NCBI GenBank assembly: GCA_014084085.1
Contig: NPFB01000013.1
Coordinates: 193,679-240,269, forward strand
Reading direction: 5' to 3'
Source of the DNA: Hondaea fermentalgiana
Lineage: Eukaryota; Sar; Bigyra; Thraustochytrida; Thraustochytriidae
Length of the DNA stretch: 46,591 nucleotides
Part shown: piece by piece, positions 9,802 through 19,048 of the stretch
Layout of the letters: the number at the start of each line of letters is the position of its first letter
How positions within the stretch are numbered: the stretch's first letter is position 1
Translations under genes and position numbers: made by a program
The notes under the pieces: model-generated
Database searches by the model: none
Told to the model about the DNA's origin: nothing
The model's input: the letters and a program-made list of their open reading frames with translations, nothing else

Positions 9802-10923
9802 TCAGAGCACACGCTGGTAGGCGTGCTGGCTAACACTCGTGTACGAAGGATCGTAGCGGAGCGAGCGTTGCTGATACGTCTGATGTGAGTCCGAGACTCG
9901 CATGGACTTTTGCTGTGATGAAGACGACGACACCAAGGAGTGGTCTGCCTTGCGCTTTCTTGAGTGCATCGAGGTCGACGCGTTCACGGGCTGGGCGGAG
10001 CGCATGGCGGCGATGACCGAGGGCACCGGGGCGATAGCCGTCGCCTGCGCGGCAGCCTCCTCACCGAGTGCCACGACCTCGACGACCTCGTTGTCGATCA
10101 TGACCTTTTGCATCTCGCCCTTGGAGTGCGCGATGCACAGGTCTCCGGAGCCCCGGGCCGCCGAGTGGCAGTCGTGCACAATGCACAAGCGGCGCCACTG
10201 GCGTCCATCCCAACGTTTGGCCTCGCCGGCGATGACATAGACGACACCCTTGACGCGGTGCTCCTTTTTCGGAATGGATGCGCACTCCTTGACCTCGGCC
10301 TGCTTGGCGCGGTTGGACTTGATGGTGGACAAGACCTTACCGTACGGCTTGACGACCTTGCGCTTGCGGCCGTCCCTGCTCGAGCGGCGCTCCGCGTTTG
10401 CGTCATGGGCAACATCGGCGGTCGAGGGGTGTGCGCGAGGATGAAGGCAGTGTGCGTGCACCTCCCGGTGGTGAATCTGCGTTGGCGCCGGGGCGAGGTC
10501 GGCGGCGATCTTCTTGTACGACTCGACGTGTTCTGCGGCGTTGTGTGCGGTGAAGTAGTCTGAGGAGGAGGATCCGTCGGAGAGCGGCGTGGATGGCGCG
10601 GTGGCGACCGATCCGCCGGGCACGGCCTGGTCTGCGTCGTCCTCGCTGTGCCAGTGATCGCTACCGTCCTCGATGTGATGATGGTGGTTCATGTGCATGT
10701 GCTCGTCCTCCTGCAGCGACGGCATGATCATGCTGTCGAAGGCATCTTGCTGCATCTGAGCCTCGAACAAGAGCGCTGGCGTGGAGTCGAGGTCATCATC
10801 GACGGCGAACATCCCGTTCAGGTCGATCTCCTCCTCGTCCTCCTCGAGTCCGAGCGTGTGCTCCTGGCCCCACGACGTCATGCCGTGCTGCTGCTGCTGC
10901 TGATGCTGAAGTACCGCGTCCAT
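9802..10923 (-). CDS. Acidic putative nuclear protein with a C/C/C/H metal-binding-like motif
   Basis: A 373-residue protein with no certain family. The first 125 residues are acidic and rich in Gln, His, Met and Ser (QHQQQQQHG, a His run at 80-83), like an activation region. A basic stretch, RRSSRDGRKRKVVKPYGK (179-196), looks like a nuclear localisation signal. The only folded-looking part is about 222-270. There KRWDGRQWRRLC is followed by Cys247, Cys252, Cys263 and His266 (C-x4-C-x10-C-x2-H). That resembles the small C-x4-C...G-x-C-x2-H zinc repeats found near WRKY-like proteins in stramenopiles. The C-terminus is Ala/Ser-rich. The start ATG at 10923 has a good AAGATGG context. A transcriptional or RNA-linked role is inference. 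Confidence 0.72.
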   Translation of the reverse strand: MDAVLQHQQQQQHGMTSWGQEHTLGLEEDEEEIDLNGMFAVDDDLDSTPALLFEAQMQQDAFDSMIMPSLQEDEHMHMNHHHHIEDGSDHWHSEDDADQAVPGGSVATAPSTPLSDGSSSSDYFTAHNAAEHVESYKKIAADLAPAPTQIHHREVHAHCLHPRAHPSTADVAHDANAERRSSRDGRKRKVVKPYGKVLSTIKSNRAKQAEVKECASIPKKEHRVKGVVYVIAGEAKRWDGRQWRRLCIVHDCHSAARGSGDLCIAHSKGEMQKVMIDNEVVEVVALGEEAAAQATAIAPVPSVIAAMRSAQPVNASTSMHSRKRKADHSLVSSSSSQQKSMRVSDSHQTYQQRSLRYDPSYTSVSQHAYQRVL

Positions 10924-11436
10924 CTTGCGAGCGGCGAAGTACGAAGGCTCGAAGCAAGCAGGGAAGGTCTGCGGCTCCGGGTTGGGGTTCTGCTCACCTG
11001 CCTGCTCCTGCTCCGCGTACCTCGGACCGTATTGCGCTGGCCGTAAGTCTGCCTACGTACGGCTTTCTTAGGTCGGTCAAGGTTGGAAGCGCTACACTGC
11101 AGTGTTGCGGAAGTAGCCCACGACTTGGGGTGTGCGCGTGCAAACTTGAGCCAAAGCCAAATAAACAACCAGGCACCAGGCGGCGAGCTAACTAGGTGCA
11201 GAGGGAGATGCGGGACGAGTTCTACCTCGAGCGACAGCAAAAGGCGTGCGTGCGCGCGTGCGCAGAGCAAGGAGCAGCTGCGGCGTCCCGGCCGACTGGA
11301 TGGATCTGGGCGTGCGCAAGCCGCAGCCGAGCCGGCAAGAGGACAGACCTCGCGAGGCCCTGACTCTGCGTCGCGCCTTGACTTGCACCTGCAGCTCGTG
11401 GCGCCTGTGCACACGCTCTGTAGAGCTGATTTTCTG

Positions 11437-11452
11437 GCTAGCTAGCTAGCTA
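11437..11452. repeat. (GCTA)n palindromic microsatellite
   Basis: Four GCTA units, self-complementary. Related GCTAGCTAG blocks recur at 13371-13379 and 13383-13393, where they form an imperfect palindrome. Confidence 0.85.
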
Positions 11453-12126
11453 CTGCCCGTCGGTCGTTCGGTCGGTCGCCGCCTCTGGTACGAGGCGTCG
11501 ACTCCTCACCTCCGTGGGCCGCACGCGCTCTTCGGACGCGGCGCGCGCCTGCTCGCGGCTCGCGGGCCGCAGCGCAGCAGCGAGCTGCGCAACGCGACGC
11601 GCCTCTAAAGGGCCGCGGGCAAGGCAAGGCTAGCGAGCTCGTGTGGCTGGCTGCCTGCACGTGCTGGCAGCGCACACAAACAGCACGTGCGCTTCCCCAA
11701 CCTTACTTTTCTCGCGTGCCGTGAACGCGGCGCGAGATCGCGCTCGGGCGGTCGGTCGCTTGATCGAGCGACGGAGGGATGGACGGGCGGGTCGATGCAG
11801 ATGCGATGCCGTGCTGCGCTGGGCTGAGCTGCGCTGGGCTGTGCTGCGCGGTACGGCGCAGCGCTGCGAGGCGGGGCGAAAGGCGTTCCTCCGGCGCGTA
11901 CCGCCTGCGAGACTCTTTTTGGCAAAGAAGAGCTAGTATGCAGGCGCTCCTTCTCCAAAGTGGCGTGCGCCGCTTTTGCAGGCGTGCACGGGAGGAAGCG
12001 GCGCCGCGCTGTCCTCGCGACGAAAGAACTAAACCGGGCGCGCGCCTGCGTTGGTTCGTTCGTTCGTGCTGGCCTGCGCTGTGCGCGAGAGGGCTGTATT
12101 TATGTGATGCCTGCCGCGGAATGAAC

Positions 12127-12144
12127 GAATGAATGAATGAATGA
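12127..12144. repeat. (GAAT)n microsatellite
   Basis: Four to five tandem GAAT units. Confidence 0.85.
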
Positions 12145-12786
12145 ACCAAGGAGCGAAGGCGCGGCACGTGCACGGACGGGGTCGCGGCCGCGAAGGACGA
12201 CGTCGAGCGCGAGGTCGAGCGCGACGCAGCGCGGGTTTGTCGGCGCGGGCCGCGGCGAGGTTCCGCGCGTACGGTCAGTCGGGCGGTCGCCGAAAGGACG
12301 CGCGAGCGGGCCGTGTGTATCTCTGTCGCGCTCGCGCTCTCTCTGGCTAGCCGTCAGAGGAGACGAGAAGCGCGTGCACGCAAGAGCTCGCGAACGAGGC
12401 GAGGTGCGGAGGGCTCGCAGCGTGCAGGGGATGAATGCACGCGGTGGGCACGCGGGAACTAGCGAAGGAGGCGCGAGAGCACGGAGCAGGCTCGAGGTAC
12501 GTGGCCGGGAGAGGCGGCCTGCGGAAGGCGCAAGTGACCTCCGGCTGTGCTTTGCGTACCGGAGACGCGGGGCGAGTGAACGCGAGGCGAGTGCAGGCTA
12601 TGGAGCACGCGCTCGGATCTGTGCGTGGCTACGGCCTGTGGAGCGGGAAATGAATGTATTGGAGGAATGTGCGAGCGGCGCACGCTCGAAATTGCGACTG
12701 GGCAAGCGTGCGTGCGTGGTCACGTGCTCTCGCTGGCTTGACTTCTGCTTCCTTTCTTTCGTACACGGCGTTCCGAGTCTGCCGGG

Positions 12787-12810
12787 CGACGACGACGACG
12801 ACGACGACGA
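12787..12810. repeat. (GAC)n microsatellite
   Basis: Eight tandem trinucleotides. In one frame they would give an Asp run, but the surrounding frame is not protein-like. Confidence 0.88.
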
Positions 12811-13434
12811 TGCTGATGATGGGCGACTGACTGGCTCGTGGGCTTCGGCAGTGCAGGTTGTTTGTGGTCTGTGCTGGTGCTGGTTAAGGTTCTGCTTTGG
12901 AAGATGGCCGGGAAGTGCGCAGGGCACAGTGCACGAGGTACGCAAAAGCGCTTTGCTTGCTTCCTTCCGCACGACCCGCCAGTTCAACTTCAACAATCGC
13001 AGTAGCTGGACGGAGAAGAAAAGAACTATGTACTATGGACTAGCCAGCCGGCCCAGCCTCGGAAGGGACGCGGGGAAAACAAAACGCACGGGACGAGCGA
13101 TACCGGCGCGGACGAAACGTGTCCCTTCCGCCGGTGATCTGTCGCAGTCGCGGGCAGTGGCTCTTCGGTGACCCGACCGGCCCTGGACTCTCTTATCTCT
13201 CGACGAAGAGGAGGGAGGGAGGCAAGGCTTCGCGCCGATCTCGGGCTGCCCTTGCTGGCTGCCGGCTGCTCCAGGCTGCTTCTTGGGCTGCTGCTCAGCG
13301 TTCAAGAGAACGAACGTTCAAGCAAAGCAAGCCTTTCGATGAACCAATCGCGTGCTTTGCTAACTATTTAGCTAGCTAGTTATAGCTAGCTAGAGAGGAT
13401 AGTGGCGTAGAGTCCTTCCTTTATCCTTCTCTGC

Positions 13435-13465
13435 CTGCGTTCCTAATACTGATAGGAAACCGCAG
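13435..13465. other. Strong imperfect hairpin of unknown role
   Basis: CTGCG plus TTCCTA (13435-13445) pairs with TAGGAA (13453-13458) and CGCAG (13461-13465). The loop has seven bases and there is a two-base AC bulge. This could be a structured RNA element or chance. Confidence 0.4.
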
Positions 13466-14001
13466 ATAAGGAGAAGTCTCTAAAGCACTAAGTACTTGCT
13501 AGTAAAAACGCTAGAGAGAGGCGTTGAGGCTGCTCTCCCTTGCGGGTCCTCCTCGCCTAGAACTCTGCCTGCCGATCACAAGTTGGCGTTGTCGCGAAAG
13601 GCAGGCAGGTAGAGCAGGCAGAAGATCAGATAAGGGCGGACGGCTGTCTGGGTAGGTAGGAGGTGGTTTGCTGGCTGCTCCGCGCCTTTGAGAGGCTGCG
13701 GATGCGACGCCGATGCGGTACGCGTAGTAGTGGTCGGTTTCGTGCGACTCGTTGCAGATTTGCCACAGGAATCCACGGCCGCCAACCAACTTACCGATGA
13801 TGGCCCGCGGAAAAGGGAAAGAGAGAGAGAGAGCGCGCGCGCGCGGTCTGCCTGTCTATGGGAAAAAAGGACATAAACATGGCCCGCAAAGTGCCGTGGT
13901 CCTCGCGGCCAAAGGAACTGGACTGCTGGCGGAGAATCAAGGTTGGCTTTGCAAAGTCGACATCGATTAACTTTAATAGACAGTCAGTCAATCAGGTAGG
14001 G

Positions 14002-14034
14002 AATCAATCAATCAATCAATCAGTCAGTCAATCA
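14002..14034. repeat. (CAAT/CAGT)n microsatellite
   Basis: Tandem tetramers AATC and AGTC, followed by an A run. Confidence 0.88.
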
Positions 14035-14282
14035 AAAAAAAAAAATCCAGGCCTCTTTCGGCCTGCTTCCCTGCTCGCTTCAAGTTCTTTGCTTGCTTGC
14101 CTGCCATCTTGCCTGATTGTCCAATCCAATTCCGTGTGACGCACTCTTTCCAGCGGAGCGGTGTCCTTTTGCACTTTCTGCGGTTGGTCAGGACGCGGCA
14201 GACGTGCGGCCATGGCCCCAGAGAGATAGATAGCGATCCTGTCAGGTCCTATTCCGTCTGACTTGTCCTGCCAGCCAGCCTC

Positions 14283-14312
14283 ACAGTCAACGAGACCATA
14301 AATCGGTAATTA
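14283..14312 (+). repeat. Left arm of a 30-bp perfect inverted repeat
   Basis: This segment is the exact reverse complement of 14459-14488. The two arms flank the assembly gap at 14336-14435. Confidence 0.95.
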
Positions 14313-14335
14313 TAAAGGCAATGGACGGAGCTGCA

Positions 14336-14435
14336 NNNNNNNNNNNNNNNNNNNNNNNNNNNNNNNNNNNNNNNNNNNNNNNNNNNNNNNNNNNNNNNNN
14401 NNNNNNNNNNNNNNNNNNNNNNNNNNNNNNNNNNN
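14336..14435. other. Assembly gap (100 N)
   Basis: Exactly 100 N, the conventional size for a gap of unknown length. Confidence 0.98.
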
Positions 14436-14458
14436 GGACGGAAGGAAAAATGAGAGCC

Positions 14459-14488
14459 TAATTACCGATTTATGGTCTCGTTGACTGT
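14459..14488 (-). repeat. Right arm of a 30-bp perfect inverted repeat
   Basis: Reverse complement of 14283-14312; identity ends sharply just beyond this arm. Confidence 0.95.
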
Positions 14489-14691
14489 CAGTTTCGGCCG
14501 CCGCAGCGAAATAAGAGAAACGATGTAAAAAGAAAGAAGCAAACGAAAGCAAAACAATCCAAAGTTTTCCTCTCGTGTTCGCGTCCCTACCTCAGCCGTG
14601 CCGACAGTCCAGACTGATCTCTCAAAAGAATTATACGCCATGCAGGCCTGGTTGGCCTGGAGGCCGTGCCTCCGTGCATGCAACATACCTC

Positions 14692-14710
14692 CATGCATGC
14701 ATGCATGCAT
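14692..14710. repeat. (ATGC)n palindromic microsatellite
   Basis: Tandem CATG/ATGC units, self-complementary. Confidence 0.88.
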
Positions 14711-15574
14711 AAGTGGAAGCACAGATGGATGAGTACGCGCGCGCGTGAGCAAGAATGAAACAGTTTGTTGGCGGCGCCGCCGCCAAGGAAGAAGATCACT
14801 GCGCGGCCGTCTGATCGGTGCGCGGCGCGGCGACGGCCGAGGAAGCATCTGCAGGCAGCCTCTGTTGATAGCGTGCCCACACCTACGAACCTCTTGCAAA
14901 GAAATAAAAAGAAAAGAAAAGAAAAGAAAAATCAAAACAAGTTTTGGTTGATTTTTTTTTCCCGCTGTCTACTGCTGCACCATCATCCTCATCGCCAGCC
15001 AGCGCGAACGCCGGCCGAGCATACGCAGTCAAAGAGCGTTTCTCAGCCTCTGTTGCTTTGTTTCGCCTCGCCCCGCTTCGACCGATATCTCACCTGCCCA
15101 ACACGCCACGCTTTTGGAATAGAAAGAATGAAAAAAAAAACGCAAAGGAAAAAGTAAAGATGAGCGCTCTCAAAACGAAGTGAGCTTCGACGTTTTCGCG
15201 CGCCGCGATTGTCGGAGCGCCTGCGCGCCGCCGAGCATAGCCGCGGAACTGCCACGCCATCGAATTCAAGGACGGCGCTTCATCTCCGATCAAGCAAACG
15301 CGCGTAAGTCGGCGCAGCGCGCATGCCGATTTCACGTGCGTGCCTGGTTGTGGTCTCGGTGGTGGTAGCGTCGGTCCCCGCACTCGATGGGGTCCGCGCC
15401 AACGAAGATGGTGTGTACCCAAAGCATGGCGCGGATGGCTGGATGAATGGATCCACGCCACGCAGAAGAAGAGGTGAAGAGGGGCGACAGAGCCAGACAG
15501 ACATCCGGCCGTGCCTACGTGTAGTTGTATCAGGTCTTGGTCTTGCCTAGGCCTCTGGATTGTTTTCGGCAAAC

Positions 15575-15603
15575 AGCCAGCCAGCCAGCCAGCCAGCCAG
15601 CCA
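15575..15603. repeat. (CCAG)n microsatellite
   Basis: Seven tandem CCAG units. Confidence 0.9.
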
Positions 15604-16180
15604 AATGTTGAGCCGACTGGGAAAGATCAAAGAACAGAGAGAGCATCCGACCGCTTCCCCCGGGATTCATGTCAAGCTACGCTGACCACAGAGAAAAAGC
15701 CAGCAGCTCTTACTCATACGTACATGCCAGAAGAAATGTCGGCCGCGGGATCTTACAGTTAGCCCTGGAAAACACGGGCTTCCGATCCGGCCAAATCCAC
15801 TTTCATGAGGCTTCGAAATTTGCTAAACAAAATGAGTTGCGGTGGCCCTACAAGACCTAGGCCTCTAAGAGGAGATTCAATCCAGTTTGACGGCCGGGTC
15901 TTCGTCGACTTGATCCAAGAAGCTCTAAGAAACGGGCCATCAAAATCCAGGATTAGCATGTGAATGAGGAATAGCATGTGAATGAGGAAAAGCCGGAGAG
16001 GCTTGACACTCTGATACATATAAGATTAGCTTAAGCCCCTTTGGGTTGGCCGAGCTCACACCTTTCCGCGCGATCTTTTCCCGCAAATGCGGCCCGCTGT
16101 CCCATGGCGCGTCGTCAAATGGGCTTAACTCACACCATTTGTTTTTATCCTGGTCCAGAACGAGACTGTGCATTTTCCAA

Positions 16181-16500
16181 TTTCCACACCAATCGCGTGC
16201 CGACAAGCGGGCCAACACAGTGCCAGTGTCAAAAGATGCTCGTGGGCAAAAGATGCATTTGGACAAAAGATGCTCTTATTCAAAATCAAAGATGCTCTTG
16301 GACAAATGCTTTCCACGCCAATCGCGTGCCAACAAACGGGCCAACCGCGTACCGGTTTAAAATCAAACGATGCTCGTGCATAAATGATACTCTTGTACAA
16401 GTTCTGGAAACAAAAACTCTTGGAAAATTACTTTCCACACCAATTGCGTGCCAGTTTTTTCTCAAAAATGCTCTTGGACAAATGCTTTCCACGCTGATCC
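16181..16500. repeat. Degenerate interspersed/tandem repeat array
   Basis: A 36-base unit beginning TTTCCACRCCAATCGCGTGC occurs at 16181-16216 and 16310-16345 (33 of 36 bases equal). Shorter copies lie at 16432-16453 and 16486-16500. Between them a second unit, roughly AAAGATGCTCKTGGRCAAA, is repeated several times (near 16231, 16266, 16288, 16367 and 16466). The array sits just past the stop codon of the minus-strand deaminase gene and is AT-richer than its surroundings. Confidence 0.8.
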
Positions 16501-16527
16501 GACCTTAACAAATGGCAACGCCATTTT

Positions 16528-18219
16528 CTACTCTAGGTTTTGGCCCGTGACAAAACCACGCTTTAATGCTCTCCACGCAGAGAATGGCCCGTCCATAAAG
16601 TCCTGGACCAAGCTCGTGTGCGTAGAACTCGCCGCAGCCCGTTTCAACCCCTTGTACCGGTCCAGAAACGATGCTGGCTTGGATTCGCTTGCTCCGGCAT
16701 CTAGACTTTCGGCTATTTCAAGTATGCTTCGTTTGCATGTGAGGGGCCGCGGAGCAGGCCTGGCACTTTCCGTGCTGCCTTCTAAAGTCTTCTTCTCCTT
16801 TCTTTTTTTCTTCTTGTCCTGGGAATCTCCGCGCGTCTGCACGATCGTTTGAGCCACACCTTGCTCCTTGCCGCAAATTGCAGCGTATTGCACATCCGCG
16901 GGAAGGCTTTCAAGATCAACAAAGGAAGGCGCAGCAATCCACTGCAGAGCGAGACCTGCGGCAGGCGCTGCTCGACGTTTTCGTTTCTTGCCAATTTCAG
17001 CACCGCCTTGCTCGCCGGCTTCGAGAGCAGCTTCTGCTCTTGCTTTCGAGCGTGAAAACGATCTTGACGAGATGGCCACCGTCCAAGGCGCGTCACGCTG
17101 CGTATCGCGCGGTAGTCTTTCGTGCGTAGCACGCCAACAGGCGGCCAACGCGGCACGAGCTGTTTCGAAAACCTTGGCGTCTGCACGTGCCCCTGTCATT
17201 TTGCAATCCTGCGTCGCTGCAGACGACTGCAATGTTGTCTGAGCGTCTTTTTCATCATTATAATTTGATGTATTGAAATGATCCGCATGAAGTTCTCGGG
17301 GGATTGTTGATGCGACTTGTGTTTTCACGTTGAAGGCCTTGGTCTCGCCAGCATCTTGACTAGGATTTTCGTGGCGGCAGTCTCCTGCCGCTACACTGTC
17401 AGCGATTCGCTGTCGGCTTCCCCCTTGATTGCTCTGTATGGCCAAGATTTCATTGCTCGAGGGAAGCGTTGCTTGCAAGCAGTCCCCGCTGACGACAAGT
17501 CCACGCAATGGAACATTATCCACGAGATGCGATGACACGAGCGCGCTCTGCAGGCCAACGGCTCGCCAGCGCGCGATTTTGTCGCTGCACGACATCGAAA
17601 GTGAGCGATCTTCAGGATGCAAGTTGCTTCGACTGCTCTTGGCGCGCAATTGGCCGACAGCCTGCTCAGACTCGCGCAGATCCCGGTCAGCAACGAGCTT
17701 GGCGCCAGAAAATTTGTCGGCAAGAACGGAGCAATCTCCGCATGGTAACTCGGAGACAAAGAGGTAGAGCGCAACATCAGGTCGGAATCGCCATCGCTGG
17801 TCGCTTTCACCACCTCCGATGGCAACGAGGAGCGCGTCCTCTTCTTTCACGGCCGAGGAACCACCTTTTCTGCGCGCTTGCACCTCTTGCAGGATCAACC
17901 AGCACAGCCCTCGTCGCGCGAGTACCTCTGCGTGGCAGTCATCAAGTACAAGACCTTGGGGCGACATTTTACGAGGCCCAAGGCACTTGCTTCCCGTCGC
18001 CATGGACACCACGCGCAGGTCCTCACCTGGCTCGTGCGCAACGAGCGCTGCCAGGACCGTCCATTCGGTCGCCCGCGCAGTCTGCCATCGCGACGCAAGG
18101 CTCGCGTACGCTTCGAGAGCCTTGGCCGCCACGTCTGCTTCGAGGTTCCTGGTCGCCACGTCTGCTTCGCGAGTCCTCGCCCCGTTGTCCGTCTCGTGCT
18201 CGCGCGCACGGCTTTCCAT
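16528..18219 (-). CDS. ADAT1: tRNA-specific adenosine deaminase (ADAT1/Tad1 type)
   Basis: A 563-residue single-exon enzyme. By homology it deaminates A37 of tRNA-Ala to inosine. It has the adenosine-deaminase domain of ADAT1/ADAR. The zinc His and proton-shuttling Glu lie in DDCHAEVLARRG, the first zinc Cys in ELPCGDCS and the second in SMSCSDKIARW. Then follow LVSSHLVDNVPLRGLVVSGDC and, near the C-terminus, LALQWI and a conserved-looking tail (SFLDRYKGLKRAA). No double-stranded-RNA-binding domain is seen, which favours ADAT1 over ADAR. A 150-residue Ser/Gln/Thr-rich insert separates the catalytic blocks. The N-terminus contains a short duplicated stretch (EADVA repeated; DNA at about 18118-18175). 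The start at 18219 is the first ATG in frame. Confidence 0.93.
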   Translation of the reverse strand: MESRAREHETDNGARTREADVATRNLEADVAAKALEAYASLASRWQTARATEWTVLAALVAHEPGEDLRVVSMATGSKCLGPRKMSPQGLVLDDCHAEVLARRGLCWLILQEVQARRKGGSSAVKEEDALLVAIGGGESDQRWRFRPDVALYLFVSELPCGDCSVLADKFSGAKLVADRDLRESEQAVGQLRAKSSRSNLHPEDRSLSMSCSDKIARWRAVGLQSALVSSHLVDNVPLRGLVVSGDCLQATLPSSNEILAIQSNQGGSRQRIADSVAAGDCRHENPSQDAGETKAFNVKTQVASTIPRELHADHFNTSNYNDEKDAQTTLQSSAATQDCKMTGARADAKVFETARAALAACWRATHERLPRDTQRDAPWTVAISSRSFSRSKARAEAALEAGEQGGAEIGKKRKRRAAPAAGLALQWIAAPSFVDLESLPADVQYAAICGKEQGVAQTIVQTRGDSQDKKKKRKEKKTLEGSTESARPAPRPLTCKRSILEIAESLDAGASESKPASFLDRYKGLKRAAASSTHTSLVQDFMDGPFSAWRALKRGFVTGQNLE

Positions 18220-19048
18220 GGGCCGCCAACTTTGCCTTCCGGCGCTTTGCAGACTCGAATGATTGCCTTTGTTATTCGTTCACAACCCAACTTGGCCTCG
18301 GTCGTCAGCGCTTGGTTGATCTTACCGCAAACTGCGCGTCATGCGATGCGAACGACACCCCGCAAGAGGTCCTTTCCTCCGTCCCTGTTCTTGCAAGCTT
18401 TGCAAGAGCTTTGCAAGAGCTTTGCAAGAGCTTTGCAAGAGCTTTGCAAGCTTTGCAAGCACCGCTGTGCTCACGATGACCCTCGCTGCAGAAGTGAACG
18501 ACCTCGGGACCTGGCTGGCCAAACCTGCCTGCCCAGTGAGCCCCGGCCCTACAGTGGCGCGAGGCGGCCCCGGCAGTCGAGCAAACCGCCATTCTCCACT
18601 TGTGCGCGCGGCGCTACACTGCGCACGAGCAGGGATGGATTGCAGAGCGTGCGCGTGGCGAGGAAACCTGCGACGCGCAGCCGAGGCTGCCCGACACACA
18701 AACATACTCCAGACCCGGAGCGTTGCCGCGACCGCGATCGCGACCGCGGGCAGAGGCGGACGCAGACGCAGACACGCCGCGGCGGCGAGCGGCCAGGACC
18801 GGTGCCCAGCCGAGCCGGAGTCGCGGCGCCAGAGGCACACCGATTGCAACTGCAACGCTGTAAGACTCACACCTTTGCAGCGAGGACCAGCACGCACGCA
18901 CGAGCAGCGCGAGCAGTGCGGGCAGCGCGTCGCGTCGACTTGGAGCAGACCTGCAAAGACTGGAGCTTGACGTCACGCCTGCGCCGACTGCGAGAGGTCT
19001 TCGCTCGGCCCCGACCGGGCAGCCGGCTGGCCCTCTACGCGAGCGAAG
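18220..19048. other. Divergent intergenic/promoter region, no gene seen
   Basis: It separates the divergent deaminase and SulP genes and should hold both promoters. An 11-bp tandem repeat lies at 18391-18461. The rest is GC-rich, with open frames of Arg/Ala/Thr bias and no motif. Confidence 0.6.
18391..18461. repeat. 11-bp tandem repeat (TTTGCAAGAGC unit)
   Basis: About four full TTTGCAAGAGC units, flanked on each side by a shortened 9-base TTTGCAAGC version. It lies between two divergent start codons. Confidence 0.92.

Larger units (their letters stand above)
10924..16527. other. 5.6-kb gene-poor, repeat-rich region containing a scaffold gap
   Basis: I find no gene here that I can defend. 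Long open frames, such as 12137-13171 on the plus strand, have Arg/Ala/Gly-biased composition and no motif. The region holds many short tandem repeats (GCTA, GAAT, GAC, CAAT, ATGC, AAAAG and CCAG units), a 100-N gap between 30-bp inverted repeats, a hairpin at 13435-13465 and a degenerate repeat array at about 16180-16500. The first few hundred bases probably include the promoter of the minus-strand gene that ends at 10923. Confidence 0.55.

Noticed and set aside
12137..13171. 344-codon plus-strand open frame
   Set aside because: Arg/Ala/Gly/Ser-biased, crosses microsatellites, has no motif or domain; typical of a chance frame in GC-rich DNA.
15669..15860. Short plus-strand frame with fairly balanced composition (ending ELRWPYKT)
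   Set aside because: No homology I can name, weak start, next to repeats; not enough to call a gene.
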